The notes: generated by a model from the letters alone, not told the origin. A DNA stretch of 64,000 nucleotides from SIG454 sp045646365 (GCA_045646365.1 JAZRKP010000057.1:14801-78800), one strand, 5' to 3'. Positions 1 through 9,040 are shown, numbered from the stretch's first letter. Program-made: numbers and translations.

Positions 1-1855
1 AAAGATAGTTTGCGGCACTCATCGCAAGGAAACTTGGTTTTGCTCCGTTAGGAACATTCCCCCGTCCGTCAGGCTCCCACATTCTTACAAATCCCCAGTT
101 ATGCTCACGCTCGTCAAAATCATTCATATCATAAAAGCAATACATTATAAACAAGTCACACAAATTATAAGCTTCTATAATTGCATTCATCATTACTGAT
201 GCATCAATCTGTCTTTGGAATGTATATCCCCCATTCCATGTTGAAAATCCTGTTTCAGTAAACCAGACCGGCATATCACCTATTCCAAATTCATCCATAA
301 GCTTTTGGAGACTTTCACGGCGTTCAATCATTTCGCGTTCATCATACATTGTTCTTGACGATGGATACGGGTGAACACTCATAATGTCCATATACTCTCC
401 ACCGCCGTTTTCAAGAACTTCTCTTATGAAATCCAAATCAATTCCTGAACTATCAACCCCAACAACCGTAATGTTAGGATCAACCTCTTTAAGTGCCTTA
501 TATGCAGCCTTAAGCATTTTGGCGTATACATCTCCGCCATACATCATATTGTTAAAATTCGAGACATTATATTCATTCCATATTTCAAAATGGTCAATCA
601 TGCCACGGGTTTCTTTTGCAATAAACGCACAATAATTGGCAAATCCTTCTATCGCTTCATCACTTGAAGGGGTTTCTCCATTATCATAGAACTGATTGTA
701 ATATGCACAGGTAAACAAAAGCTTAAACCCCTGTTCATGAAGCGATAGAATGTTGTTCATATCAACTTCAGGGATTTCCAGCTTCCCCTTCTGAAGTTCA
801 ACCTCACGCCACAAGCTCTCAACTCTTATCCATGTCATACCATTTTTTCTTACAAGCTCTCCGGTATCTTCAGGATTTCCTCTACCATAATGGAGAGTAA
901 GTGTGTTTGCTCCATAACTAGGATGTGCGGTTGTTTCATCGTGTATAATAGATACTGTAAATTCTGTATTCTCTGTACTTTTATACACCTTTTCGGGCTT
1001 CTCCGCCATAACAGCTTCAACTTCAATAACTACACTGTATATATCATATTTTTTCGGATTATTAAGCTTTATTTTTCCAGTTTTAGTTTCTTTCCCATTA
1101 AGTTTTTCAGAAGCAGAAGCAGTTTCAATAAGCGTACCGTCACCACTGTATACATTATATGTATATTTAGCATCAACTGAAATGTCTGTTTTATTTTTCG
1201 AAGTGTAATTAAAGACAACCTCATCATTTTCGGAATGAATATTACCAAGCATATCAGTCTGTGTTCCTTCAAATCTGACAGGTGTTATGTAATCCGCCTT
1301 TTCAACTTTTAACGAACCGATTATAACATCTTCTGTACTCCACCCTTTCCCCGAAAGGTAGGAAGTTATTCTTATATCCATTCTGTCTGTGCGGTTAGCA
1401 AAGCAGGCATCTTCAATATGAAAAGTTTTTGATTTCCATTCACCGCTGTTTTCAAGATATGTATTTTCTGTTCTACCAAAAAACTTATATCTTGAATCCG
1501 CTGAATTATGAGAATCATACTGAATCTGAAATCCACCTTTACCCTCATCAAAATATTCAACTGTTATCTCTATCGGTGTTCCATCCTCAAGATTATACAT
1601 CAAATTATCATTTATATCAAAATCATAATAATTCAGATTTCCTGACTTTGAAGCAATATTTGTTCGTCTGCCAAAACGGCCATCCCGTTCGACAAGTTCC
1701 CAACCGCCAAGGACAAGCTTCATATTCGTCATCTTATCAGGCTTTCCAAACGCAACCCCTGCACATTCTGCATTTTCTTCTGCAAACACACATAAATTTG
1801 TAAAAAACATTGAAAAAACCAATAGAAAAGCAAGTAGCTTTGTAAATTTCCTCAT
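1..1855 (-). CDS. Secreted clan GH-A glycosidase (GH39/GH5-like), cut by left edge
   Basis: Reading from ATG at 1855 the frame stays open to base 2, so the C-terminus lies outside the window (about 618 codons visible). An AGGAGG ribosome binding site at 1863-1868 fixes the start. The protein begins with a signal peptide (residues 1-25, ending FAEE). A beta-sandwich binding domain (about 30-160) follows; it resembles the N-terminus of the 23030-26404 protein (EITVEYFDEGKG here, AITVRYFDEGHG there). An Ig-like stretch (about 165-300) and a TIM barrel follow. The barrel shows the two clan GH-A carboxylates: HFEIWNEYN (acid/base, about residue 427) and VWFTETGFS (nucleophile, about 533). It should act outside the cell as a retaining glycosidase; substrate unknown. 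It is the second gene after the fucosidase-like gene, 15 bp downstream, so cotranscribed. The exact GH family cannot be settled by eye. Confidence 0.85.
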   Translation of the reverse strand, partial: MRKFTKLLAFLLVFSMFFTNLCVFAEENAECAGVAFGKPDKMTNMKLVLGGWELVERDGRFGRRTNIASKSGNLNYYDFDINDNLMYNLEDGTPIEITVEYFDEGKGGFQIQYDSHNSADSRYKFFGRTENTYLENSGEWKSKTFHIEDACFANRTDRMDIRITSYLSGKGWSTEDVIIGSLKVEKADYITPVRFEGTQTDMLGNIHSENDEVVFNYTSKNKTDISVDAKYTYNVYSGDGTLIETASASEKLNGKETKTGKIKLNNPKKYDIYSVVIEVEAVMAEKPEKVYKSTENTEFTVSIIHDETTAHPSYGANTLTLHYGRGNPEDTGELVRKNGMTWIRVESLWREVELQKGKLEIPEVDMNNILSLHEQGFKLLFTCAYYNQFYDNGETPSSDEAIEGFANYCAFIAKETRGMIDHFEIWNEYNVSNFNNMMYGGDVYAKMLKAAYKALKEVDPNITVVGVDSSGIDLDFIREVLENGGGEYMDIMSVHPYPSSRTMYDEREMIERRESLQKLMDEFGIGDMPVWFTETGFSTWNGGYTFQRQIDASVMMNAIIEAYNLCDLFIMYCFYDMNDFDEREHNWGFVRMWEPDGRGNVPNGAKPSFLAMSAANYL

Positions 1856-1870
1856 AGCATTGCCTCCTTA

Positions 1871-2839
1871 TTATCTTGATAATTCGCCAACCCTTCGCAA
1901 AATTTCCACCGACTTTGCAGGAATTCTTCCAAGCCCGTCAGGACCTACATTAAGCAAAAGATTTGCACCTTTCGCTTTAAGGTTATTTCTCATTTCTATT
2001 ATTTTCTCAGGGGATTTCCAATTCTGGTCGCTAGGTTTATATCCCCATGTATCATTAAGTGTCACAGGTGATTCATAGAGCATTCCGCTTACATCATGCT
2101 CTGGAATAACATTATCTCCCGCTGATGTATAATCGCATTTTCCGTTTCCTATCCTTGAATTAACAAGACAGTCCGGCTGATATTTTTTAACCATATCATA
2201 AAGCTCTTGAGAACACCATTCAGGGATTCCGAGAGGAATGTCAAACCACATTAAAAGCAAATCACCGTAATTTGTCAGGATCTCTTTTACCTGCGGTTTT
2301 ATTTTTTCATTGAAGCAACGTGAATAATCTTTGATTTCCTTATCGGGATAATCCCATTCATTTCCCCATGACATATCACACATATTAAGGGGCTGTTCTT
2401 TTGTTCCACTGTTTCCATCTGGATGCGACCAATCAATAGATTGCGAATAATATAGTCCAAGTTTTATGTCGTGTTTGTAACAAGCCTCTGCAATCTCAGC
2501 AATTATATCTCGCCCAAACGGACTTCCATCTACTACATTAAATTTACTTACTTCAGATTTAAAAAGGGCAAAACCCTCGTGATGTTTTGAAGTTACAACA
2601 AAATACTTTGCTCCGCATTCTTTAACAAGCTTTATCCATTCATCTGCATTAAAATATATTGGATTAAATACATCAGCAAGTTTGTGATATTCTTTGTTGG
2701 GGATGCGGAAATACGACTGCGCCCACTCGCCAATGTAACTCATGCATTCACCTTTCCACTCTCCGCCTAACATTGAATATAATCCAAAATGTGCCATTAT
2801 TCCAAACTGCGCCTCTTTAAACCACTCTCTGTTCCCCAT
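1871..2839 (-). CDS. GH29 alpha-L-fucosidase-like enzyme
   Basis: A 322-residue protein without signal peptide that matches the catalytic barrel of GH29 retaining alpha-L-fucosidases: the opening WFKEAQFGIMAHFGLYSM, the TSKHHEGFALF motif (about 82-93), GRDIIAEIAEACYKHDIKLG, and LLMWFDIPLG, whose Asp (residue 200) sits where GH29 places the nucleophile. Typical GH29 enzymes also have a C-terminal beta-sandwich; this one ends just after NVGPDGLGRIP, so it is a catalytic-domain-only form. It probably removes terminal fucose from oligosaccharides in the cytoplasm. It is the first gene of a - strand operon divergent from the AraC regulator at 3071; the ribosome binding site (AGGAG) lies about 13 bases before the ATG. 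The family call is firm; fucose specificity is inferred. Confidence 0.87.
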   Translation of the reverse strand: MGNREWFKEAQFGIMAHFGLYSMLGGEWKGECMSYIGEWAQSYFRIPNKEYHKLADVFNPIYFNADEWIKLVKECGAKYFVVTSKHHEGFALFKSEVSKFNVVDGSPFGRDIIAEIAEACYKHDIKLGLYYSQSIDWSHPDGNSGTKEQPLNMCDMSWGNEWDYPDKEIKDYSRCFNEKIKPQVKEILTNYGDLLLMWFDIPLGIPEWCSQELYDMVKKYQPDCLVNSRIGNGKCDYTSAGDNVIPEHDVSGMLYESPVTLNDTWGYKPSDQNWKSPEKIIEMRNNLKAKGANLLLNVGPDGLGRIPAKSVEILRRVGELSR

Positions 2840-2867
2840 AATAAAATTCTCCTATTCTGTTTCTTTA

Positions 2868-2937
2868 TTATAAAATAACACATTCTGTTTAAATTTTAAA
2901 TGTTCACAATATGTTTCTTTGTGTTCAAAATAGTCAT
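2868..2937 (-). promoter_or_regulatory. Candidate activator-dependent promoter with two direct repeats
   Basis: On the - strand a perfect TATAAT lies at 2873-2868, about 29 bases before the GH29 start, without a recognisable -35. Just upstream are two direct repeats, TGTTCACAATAT at 2901-2912 and TGTTCAAAATAG at 2922-2933, 21 bases apart (two helical turns). Good -10, poor -35 and repeated sites at about -40 to -75 is the usual layout for an AraC-type activator. The assignment to the divergent regulator is inferred. Confidence 0.4.
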
Positions 2938-3007
2938 CATATATTTTTAACTTTATAGTTTATAGCTCAACTGTACTGTTTTCTCATTTTTTCCATTTTC
3001 TTCATAG

Positions 3008-3036
3008 TTGACATTTATAATCCTATATGTTATAAT
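3008..3036 (+). promoter_or_regulatory. Consensus promoter of AraC regulator 3071-3847
   Basis: TTGACA at 3008-3013, a 17-base spacer, and TATAAT at 3031-3036: a full-consensus housekeeping sigma promoter. Transcription would start near 3043, giving a leader of about 28 bases that holds the ribosome binding site GGAGGGAG at 3059-3066. Confidence 0.85.
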
Positions 3037-3070
3037 CCCTCTGAAGTGATATGTAATTGGAGGGAGTTTC

Positions 3071-3847
3071 ATGTTCAGCGATATTTCATTTGCAACCTAT
3101 GGCAGACGTATACGAAATCAGGATTGGTATTTGGAAAATCCTAACGGAATAAACAGGCTATACTATATAAACAGCGGTTCTGTTTTATATAAATCTGAAA
3201 AAATAACCAAGGAATTAGTATCAGGTCAGGTTTACCTTTTCCCTCAAAATCTTTCGTTTAATCTAATCACAGACAAAAACACAGAAGTAGACCATCACTT
3301 TTTGGATTTTTACACCCTGCCCGTTATCAGATCAGAGGAAATTATTCAATTTGATCCAACTAAGTACCCAATGCTAAAGTCTGCTCTTGATACACTACTT
3401 AATCTGATAGAAATATATCCTATGTACCCCAAATATGAACACGATATACACTATCGTTGTGTCAAATCAGCACTCAATGTTTTAATGATTCTCATAAACG
3501 ATGAATTTCCAGTGGAAGTTATTGATAACACAGCTATCGCAAATACAATTAAATATATTCACAGAAACTTTTGTAACCATATATCCGTGGACATTCTCGC
3601 TCAAAATGTGCATTTAGAAAAAAACTATTTTATAAAGCTTTTCAAAAAGTATATGAATACAACGCCACACAAATATATAATGAATTACCGCTTGAAGATT
3701 GCCCGTTCTCTACTTAACGAAAACAAATATACTGTAGCTGAAATTGCAGAAATAACAGGTTACTCCGACCATTCTTCTTTCTCTCACGCATTTAAAAAGA
3801 TGTTCGGATGCTATCCACAGGAAATGAAAAGATCTTCGCCAGAATAA
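3071..3847 (+). CDS. AraC-family transcriptional regulator
   Basis: A 258-residue regulator. The N-terminal half (about 1-140) looks like an AraC cupin-type sensing domain, with the typical SGSVLYKSEK and GQVYLFPQN stretches. The C-terminal 100 residues carry the two helix-turn-helix units: SVDILAQNVHLEKNYFIKLF (about 178-197) and VAEIAEITGYSDHSSFSHAF (about 225-244), followed by the family signature FGCYPQEMK. It is transcribed from a consensus promoter, divergent from the GH29 and GH-A glycosidase genes, and most likely activates them when it binds a sugar released from the substrate. The inducer is not predictable. Confidence 0.93.
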   Translation: MFSDISFATYGRRIRNQDWYLENPNGINRLYYINSGSVLYKSEKITKELVSGQVYLFPQNLSFNLITDKNTEVDHHFLDFYTLPVIRSEEIIQFDPTKYPMLKSALDTLLNLIEIYPMYPKYEHDIHYRCVKSALNVLMILINDEFPVEVIDNTAIANTIKYIHRNFCNHISVDILAQNVHLEKNYFIKLFKKYMNTTPHKYIMNYRLKIARSLLNENKYTVAEIAEITGYSDHSSFSHAFKKMFGCYPQEMKRSSPE

Positions 3848-4043
3848 TTGATATAGAAATCGCAATCATGTATTAATATATATCATCCTTAGTCTGAATT
3901 TTCAAAAAAAGTAGATAAGGAAATTATCCCAAATTGTTCCCATGCTATCATTTTAAACTATGAAATAACAGTATACAAAAAATGGATAATTTGTTAAAAT
4001 TCGTATTATCTTACAACTAATATTCAACTTAAGCCTAAAGACG

Positions 4044-4091
4044 CAAAAAGAGCTATAGCAAATACGATATAAAAATCATTTCGCTACAGCC
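4044..4091 (-). terminator. Rho-independent terminator after the serine hydrolase gene
   Basis: On the - strand, arms GGCTGTAGCGAAA and TTTGCTATAGCTC form a stem of about 11 pairs with wobbles, closely followed by TTTTT (4048-4044). It lies about 30 bases past the stop of 4119-5282. Confidence 0.55.
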
Positions 4092-4118
4092 CCAGTTGTG
4101 CCATACTTTTATTTAATT

Positions 4119-5282
4119 TTATAAGCAGGAATAAACGACATTTCTAAGTCTTGGCTGATAATACTCCTCCTGTGGATTTAGCATATGGTGTGCATAAAAC
4201 ACACCGAGATTTAACTCTGTATCGACAAGAAGTGTTGCTCCTGCCGCACCACCCCAGCCAAATTCTCCTAACGAGCCATTAGATCCGCCCGCAACTTTAT
4301 CAATCATTGTTCTGACGCCAAATCCATATCCATAACCGCTTAATTGACTCCAGTTAAAATCTTTAAGTTGGGTTTCATTAAGATGATTGGTTTTCATCAG
4401 TTCAATCGTCGCTTTGCTTAATATCTGTTCGCCATTTATTCCTTTTCCGCAATTTGCCAATGCTGCAGCAAACTTACCGCAATCACCTACAGATGAAGTT
4501 ATCCCAGCTCCGCCACTATCATATTCCACACCAAAAATCAGATTCGCATACTTTCCCACATTTCTAACACAACCATCATTGCTCTTTCGCGACTGAAGTT
4601 TTACAATATCTTTTTCGTTATCCACAACGAAAGAATACTGCTCTGCCATTTTATCCTGTATCTTTTCATTGTGATATACCGATTCATTCATTTCAAGAGG
4701 CAAAAATATATTTTCTTTAACATATTCACTGAATTTCTTCCCCGATATAACCTCCACAAGACCTGCAAGCACATCGTATCCAAGACTGTATCCCCAATGT
4801 TCACCGGGATGAAAAGCAAGTGAATCTTCTGCTATACATTTAATCGTAGTAAGAGTGTCCATTTTTCCGTTCGTGAGTTTTCTCGCCTTTTTGAATGCAT
4901 CAGTATTCGTATCATATGTAAAACCGGCTGTCATAGTTAATAAATTCTGTATAGTTATTGGTTTATTAGCTTTTACTATTTCACCATCAGAAGATTTGAC
5001 ATACATATCTTTAAACTCAGGAATATATTCATAAAGTGGGTCAGATAATAAAAATAAACCTTTTTCATAAAGTTGCATTGCTGCAACTGCGGTAACAGGT
5101 TTTGAACAGGAATATATATTCAAAAGCTCCGTACCCTGCATTTTAATTTTATCTTCCAGATTTGAATAGCCGGAGCTATATGAGAAAACCCTCTTCCCAT
5201 CTTTATAAACAACTACCGAATTACCAGGAATTCGCCAAGCTGTCAAATTATCCATAAAAAACTTTAAATTTTCAAAATTCAT
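4119..5282 (-). CDS. Serine hydrolase of the beta-lactamase/penicillin-binding fold
   Basis: A 387-residue protein of the class C beta-lactamase-like family (EstB-type esterases, D-aminopeptidases, PBP-like hydrolases). The catalytic SxxK is in IYSCSKPVTA (about residue 58); GYSLGYD (about 165) fills the Tyr motif and GWGGAAG near the C-terminus replaces the usual KTG/HTG box. No signal peptide is evident. The frame is open 63 bases further upstream, but a good promoter covers 5317-5345 with its -10 inside that extension, and AGAGGG (5294-5289) sits 6 bases before the ATG at 5282, so the shorter start is preferred. It may be a deacylating esterase acting on modified sugars, but it stands alone with its own promoter, and other hydrolase roles are equally possible. 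Confidence 0.85.
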   Translation of the reverse strand: MNFENLKFFMDNLTAWRIPGNSVVVYKDGKRVFSYSSGYSNLEDKIKMQGTELLNIYSCSKPVTAVAAMQLYEKGLFLLSDPLYEYIPEFKDMYVKSSDGEIVKANKPITIQNLLTMTAGFTYDTNTDAFKKARKLTNGKMDTLTTIKCIAEDSLAFHPGEHWGYSLGYDVLAGLVEVISGKKFSEYVKENIFLPLEMNESVYHNEKIQDKMAEQYSFVVDNEKDIVKLQSRKSNDGCVRNVGKYANLIFGVEYDSGGAGITSSVGDCGKFAAALANCGKGINGEQILSKATIELMKTNHLNETQLKDFNWSQLSGYGYGFGVRTMIDKVAGGSNGSLGEFGWGGAAGATLLVDTELNLGVFYAHHMLNPQEEYYQPRLRNVVYSCL

Positions 5283-5316
5283 ATTCATCCCTCTAAATCG
5301 CTTATATTTAAAAGAG

Positions 5317-5345
5317 ATTGTACCATATGATTCCCGTTTAGTCAA
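5317..5345 (-). promoter_or_regulatory. Promoter of the serine hydrolase gene
   Basis: On the - strand: TTGACT (5345-5340), a 17-base spacer, TACAAT (5322-5317). The start would be near 5310, giving a leader of about 28 bases. It rules out the longest reading frame as the translated form. Confidence 0.75.
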
Positions 5346-5445
5346 GATAATTTGACATCATCCTTATATTACTAATCATATTTTCGACATAATTCTTATC
5401 GTTCCCCCGCAAAATCTCTAAATATAAATATATATTCTAAATGTA

Positions 5446-5485
5446 ATCCATAGTAGCTACGGCTGCTATGGATATTTTGTTTTTT
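5446..5485 (+). terminator. Conserved hairpin with T-tract (element copy 1)
   Basis: Arms ATCCATAGTAGC (5446-5457) and GCTGCTATGGAT (5462-5473) around a TACG loop pair over 12 positions with one T-G wobble, followed by ATTTTGTTTTTT. The form is that of a + strand terminator, but no + strand gene ends upstream of this copy. Confidence 0.6.
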
Positions 5486-5502
5486 GTGAGGTTTAGTTTT
5501 TG

Positions 5503-5574
5503 ATGAAATTTTCTAAATTTACTAAATACGTGAGAAAGCCTTATGTGGCACGGCTTCGCGGTAAAATTGATTAG
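5503..5574 (+). CDS. Possible 23-residue basic peptide in element copy 1
   Basis: ATG at 5503 to TAG at 5572-5574, preceded by a weak GAGG about 11 bases upstream. The product, starting MKFSKFTKYVRK, has many Lys and Arg residues. It occupies the slot that in the other two copies holds a zinc-ribbon ORF, but has no similarity to it. It may be chance. Confidence 0.2.
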   Translation: MKFSKFTKYVRKPYVARLRGKID

Positions 5575-5640
5575 GACGTGAAAGTCGTACGCTACGCCTC
5601 ACCTCCACCAACGGATTATGCGTCCGGGATAAAATTATAA

Positions 5641-5682
5641 AAGGGGCATATAGCAAGGATATCCTTTTCCATATGTCCCTTT
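5641..5682 (-). terminator. Long hairpin of element copy 1, likely terminator of operon A
   Basis: Arms GGGGCATATAGCAAGGAT and ATCCTTTTCCATATGTCCC fold into a stem of about 17 pairs with few mismatches. Read on the - strand it is followed by TTTTATAATTTTA, a plausible terminator for the GH38 operon that ends at 5964. Confidence 0.5.
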
Positions 5683-5737
5683 AACTTGTGTTAGCTTTAG
5701 TAGAGTCGTCATTCAAACTTTGCTAAAACCTTTAAAT

Positions 5738-5927
5738 TTAAACAACCTCTTCTTCCATTAAATTTATATATTCTTCATGCTTGTTCCAATAGGATTCTTT
5801 CAGCGTTATTAGTATAGTCATTATACTCAAAAGCTTTGTTTAACAACTTAGCATTACAAGGTATGTACGCAACCTATGTTCTATCCATAGGTTTAACCAT
5901 CAATACACATATTTTCTCCAAAAGCAC
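5738..5927 (-). pseudogene. Decayed small gene, remnant 1
   Basis: From GTG at 5927 the - strand reads VLLEKICVLMVKPMDRT, a stop, then VAYIPCNAKLLNKAFEYND and a frameshift into YWNKHEEYINLMEEEVV with TAA at 5740-5738. The same protein pieces, with other lesions, appear in copies 2 and 3. This points to a once-coding gene of about 60-65 residues. Family unknown. Confidence 0.4.
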
Positions 5928-5963
5928 TTCCTCCGTTCTTATGTTTATATATTTGTGTGTTCA

Positions 5964-8900
5964 TCAAATTATTGGATTTTTAACTCGCAATGTAATAACC
6001 TCAAAGGGTTTTAATGTTAGGTTGATTATGTTTTCTTTAACTTCCACTCTTGCCTGATTTTCTTCAAGCATATTTGTTATATAAGCATCTTTAATGTCAA
6101 AACCGAGGTTGAGTGTTGTTTGAGTTAAAGTGTTCATGCTTTCGTATAGTCTTACGATTATATCTCCGCTTCCGTCTTCCGCAGTTTTAACCGTGTCGAT
6201 AATTATGTTTTTATCTGACACATTAAGCATAGACTTTTCTTCCATAAAACCATTTTTAACCGTCACAGGGCAGTTAAGTTCAAAGCCATTTTTAACAACA
6301 TCGCTGTCAAAAAGAGTTTCTGTAAACGGCATTACGGAATATGTAAATTTTTGAATTCCTTTATCTGCATTAAGGTCGGGCATTGCACCTGCTTTAAGGA
6401 GAGTCAGGCTTATTTTGCTATTGTTTCCGCTTATGCCGTATTTGCAGTCATTAAGAACTGCAAAACCTCTTTTGCTTTCTGTAAGGGCTGACCATTTCTG
6501 CTGATTTACCTCAAATCGGTCTGCATCATACTGTCTGTTTTTATGGGTTGGTCTGTTTATATATCCGAACTGCACCTCTGAAGTTATCTCATTCGTATGA
6601 ATATTCGTATTAAAATCAACCTTCAAGAGTTTATGGGTTTCTCTCCAGTCAATTTCCGTTTCGAAGTCTATGCAGTTACTATCCTTTTTAAGACTTATTT
6701 TCTGTTTTATTTCAGACTTATTAACCTTTTTCTTGAGGCAAAGGCTTGAGATAAGATTTCCTTTGTATTCAGGAATAATTTCTGCATCATCAAGGCAGAC
6801 CTCAACATTTTCATAGAAACTGTCCACATCCCAAGCATCACAGAATGTTGGCATATCCTTATACATTCTGAATATATTTGACGGCTTATCAAGAAATTCC
6901 GTATTTGTTTTCTTGTCAATAAGGCTTATCATTTCACCTTTACTGTTAAACTCTGCACGAATCAGGTCATTTTCAAGGACAAGCTCGTTATGCTTTTGAG
7001 ATATTTCACATTGTTCTTTTCCAAGCTCAAATGACTTAAATCCGCAAGCAGGGACAGTTACAAGTGTATAAAACTTATCGCCGATTTTCTGTGTTTCACA
7101 ATTTTTAATTGAGGTGTAACCATCGGGTAATTCAATAAGCGTTTTTCTTTCCCAAGATAGCGAGTTAAAGACAGTTATATATCCGTCTTTATTTTCTGTT
7201 TTAATTGAGTTATCGGTTATATTTTTCGCTGTATTTATTACATTTTGATAACTTTTTTCTGCTCTTTCATGGACTTCTTTAAGTGATGAGCCGGGGAGGA
7301 TATCGTGGAACTGGTTAAAGAGGACATCTTTCCACGCTTTATCAAGCTCGGATTTACTGTCATTCTTTAAAAGAGTTGACCATATTTCCGCATCACGGAG
7401 GGCAAATTCTGCCTTTCTGTTGCCTTTTTTCGTTTTTGCCTGTGAGGTATATGTTCCTCTGTGTGCTGAATAATACATTTCCCCCACATAGGTTTTCTTA
7501 ACCTCACAGTTTTCTTCAATTTCTTTAAAAAGTTTATTAGGGGTTTCCATAAGCATTTTAGGATGTCCCTCTAAATTTTCTGTTCTTCTAAGAGCTTCAA
7601 GGTGAACTCTTGTTGCTCCGCCACCGCCGTCACCATAGCCAAAGGGATAGAGTCTTACAGGAACATCTTCTTTTTCAGTATTATGTCCCCACTTTTCAAA
7701 GGCTTTTGACGGAGTTACTTCTGTTACATATTCCTGTATTATATGGCTAAGCACCTTTGAGCCGTCGATTCCTTCCCACATAAATGTGCTATGAGGGAAT
7801 GGTTCTCCGTCGTTATACAGCCATGTGATTTTTGCGTTCATGAAATACTTTACTCCGCAACCTTTCATAATCTGCGGTAGTGAGCCTGTCATACCGAAGC
7901 TATCGGGTAGCCAGAAGATTTCACTGTCTACGCCAAATTCCTCTTTCATAAACTTTTTACCGAACATAAATTGACGGATTAAGCTTTCTCCTGACGGAAG
8001 ATTTGTGTCGGGTTCAACCCATGTTCCGCCCTCTATGATAATGTTTCCATCTTTTACGGCTTTTTTAATTCTTTCATAAAGCTCAGGGTATTCATTTTTT
8101 GCAGTTTCAAGGGTCCAGGGTTGACTATGGAGATATTTATATTCGGGATAATCCTCAATAAGCTTAAGCTGATTCCCCATTGTTCTTGCAACTTTACGTC
8201 TCGTTTCATTTATTGTCCACACCCATTCAAGGTCAAGGTGTGAGTTTCCGATTGCATACATTGTTGGTGATGTTGAACCGTTTTTACATTCAAAAAGAGG
8301 TTTTAATATTTCTCTCGCCTCTTTGGTCTGCTTAAGGAAAACATCAAACTCATCCTCAATATCTAAAATATCGCAAACCTTTTTTATTCCTTTATCTATC
8401 ATAGCGGTTCTTAAGGATTCTTTATCAAGATTATTCCGCAAATCATATAGAATGCTCATATCCATCCATATTTGGAAAACATCTTCATAAACTATTCCGA
8501 TTGTTGCAGGAGTTACGATTTTCTGTGTAACATCTTCGGGGAATTCCTTGATGTTTTCTTCAGGGACTAAGATATTTGTATTGCTTGGGCTTACTAAAAG
8601 TCCGTTCTTCTTATGTCCGTAATGTCCAGCATAGACTTCCATTGCAATTTCAAAAACATCCTCGGCTTTTGCGCAGTTTGTTAGTGTTATATGGGAGTGT
8701 TGCTGGTCAAAAGCACCAACAATTTCACCATTGACGAAAACAACACATTCGCCAAGTTCAGCGGAAAAGACCATTCTTTTGCCGACACATTCTTTTGGAA
8801 CTGTGATTTTAGTAAAGAACCAGCCGTATTCCCATTTCCTGCCCCATTCCATACCGTTTGGCATAGCTTTTCTTTCCATTTTAGAGGCTTCATTAAGGGT

Positions 8901-9020
8901 CAATCTATCATATGTAAAAAATCCTTCGAAATCCGCCGTACCATATGATTTATACATCCTTTTAGGCAGTTTTTCGATGATTATTTCAATTTTTCTCTGA
9001 TATTCTATGCTTATAAACAT
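5964..9020 (-). CDS. GH38 alpha-mannosidase
   Basis: An enzyme of about 1018 residues with all parts of the bacterial GH38 fold: an N-terminal beta-sandwich like those before GH38 barrels (EYGWFFTKITVP), the catalytic (beta/alpha)7 domain with zinc-site GNSHLDLEWVW (about 257), EGGTWVEPDTNLPSGESL (about 330), WLPDSFG holding the nucleophile Asp (about 372), and FHDILPGSS with a further zinc ligand (about 572), then large C-terminal beta-domains. No signal peptide, so it should trim alpha-mannosides in the cytoplasm. The frame is open to 9044, but AAAGGAG at 9034-9028 sits 7 bases before the ATG at 9020, and that start avoids overlap with the preceding gene. It is the last gene of operon A. 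Whether mannose belongs to the same polymer as the GH28/GH88 substrate is unknown. Confidence 0.92.
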   Translation of the reverse strand: MFISIEYQRKIEIIIEKLPKRMYKSYGTADFEGFFTYDRLTLNEASKMERKAMPNGMEWGRKWEYGWFFTKITVPKECVGKRMVFSAELGECVVFVNGEIVGAFDQQHSHITLTNCAKAEDVFEIAMEVYAGHYGHKKNGLLVSPSNTNILVPEENIKEFPEDVTQKIVTPATIGIVYEDVFQIWMDMSILYDLRNNLDKESLRTAMIDKGIKKVCDILDIEDEFDVFLKQTKEAREILKPLFECKNGSTSPTMYAIGNSHLDLEWVWTINETRRKVARTMGNQLKLIEDYPEYKYLHSQPWTLETAKNEYPELYERIKKAVKDGNIIIEGGTWVEPDTNLPSGESLIRQFMFGKKFMKEEFGVDSEIFWLPDSFGMTGSLPQIMKGCGVKYFMNAKITWLYNDGEPFPHSTFMWEGIDGSKVLSHIIQEYVTEVTPSKAFEKWGHNTEKEDVPVRLYPFGYGDGGGGATRVHLEALRRTENLEGHPKMLMETPNKLFKEIEENCEVKKTYVGEMYYSAHRGTYTSQAKTKKGNRKAEFALRDAEIWSTLLKNDSKSELDKAWKDVLFNQFHDILPGSSLKEVHERAEKSYQNVINTAKNITDNSIKTENKDGYITVFNSLSWERKTLIELPDGYTSIKNCETQKIGDKFYTLVTVPACGFKSFELGKEQCEISQKHNELVLENDLIRAEFNSKGEMISLIDKKTNTEFLDKPSNIFRMYKDMPTFCDAWDVDSFYENVEVCLDDAEIIPEYKGNLISSLCLKKKVNKSEIKQKISLKKDSNCIDFETEIDWRETHKLLKVDFNTNIHTNEITSEVQFGYINRPTHKNRQYDADRFEVNQQKWSALTESKRGFAVLNDCKYGISGNNSKISLTLLKAGAMPDLNADKGIQKFTYSVMPFTETLFDSDVVKNGFELNCPVTVKNGFMEEKSMLNVSDKNIIIDTVKTAEDGSGDIIVRLYESMNTLTQTTLNLGFDIKDAYITNMLEENQARVEVKENIINLTLKPFEVITLRVKNPII

Positions 9021-9040
9021 TGCTTTTCTCCTTTTTATAA

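Larger units (their letters stand above)
5407..5960 (+). repeat. Interspersed element, copy 1 (two hairpins, small ORF, decayed gene)
   Basis: First of three related intergenic elements (others at 32669-33240 and 60578-61370). Order: an AT-rich lead shared with copy 2 (CCGCAAAATCTC), hairpin with T-run (5446-5485), a small ORF (5503-5574), the shared block TCCGGGATAAAATTATAAAA, a long hairpin (5641-5682), then an opposite-strand gene remnant (5738-5927). The middle part, from about 5500 to 5610, is unrelated to the other two copies. It fills the space between the serine hydrolase promoter and the 3' end of the GH38 operon. No transposase and no terminal inverted repeats are visible; its mode of spread is unknown. 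Confidence 0.7.

Noticed and set aside
5283..5345. N-terminal extension of the serine hydrolase
   Set aside because: The promoter (-35 at 5345-5340, -10 at 5322-5317) covers it and the RBS lies downstream, so it is not translated.
5407..5960. Riboswitch in the element 5' hairpin region
   Set aside because: The structure is a single short stem with T-run and no resemblance to known aptamer cores; a terminator-like hairpin explains it adequately.
5836..6057. A + strand frame at the 3' end of the GH38 gene
   Set aside because: It straddles the element remnant and the GH38 C-terminus, without a ribosome site; the - strand evidence is stronger.
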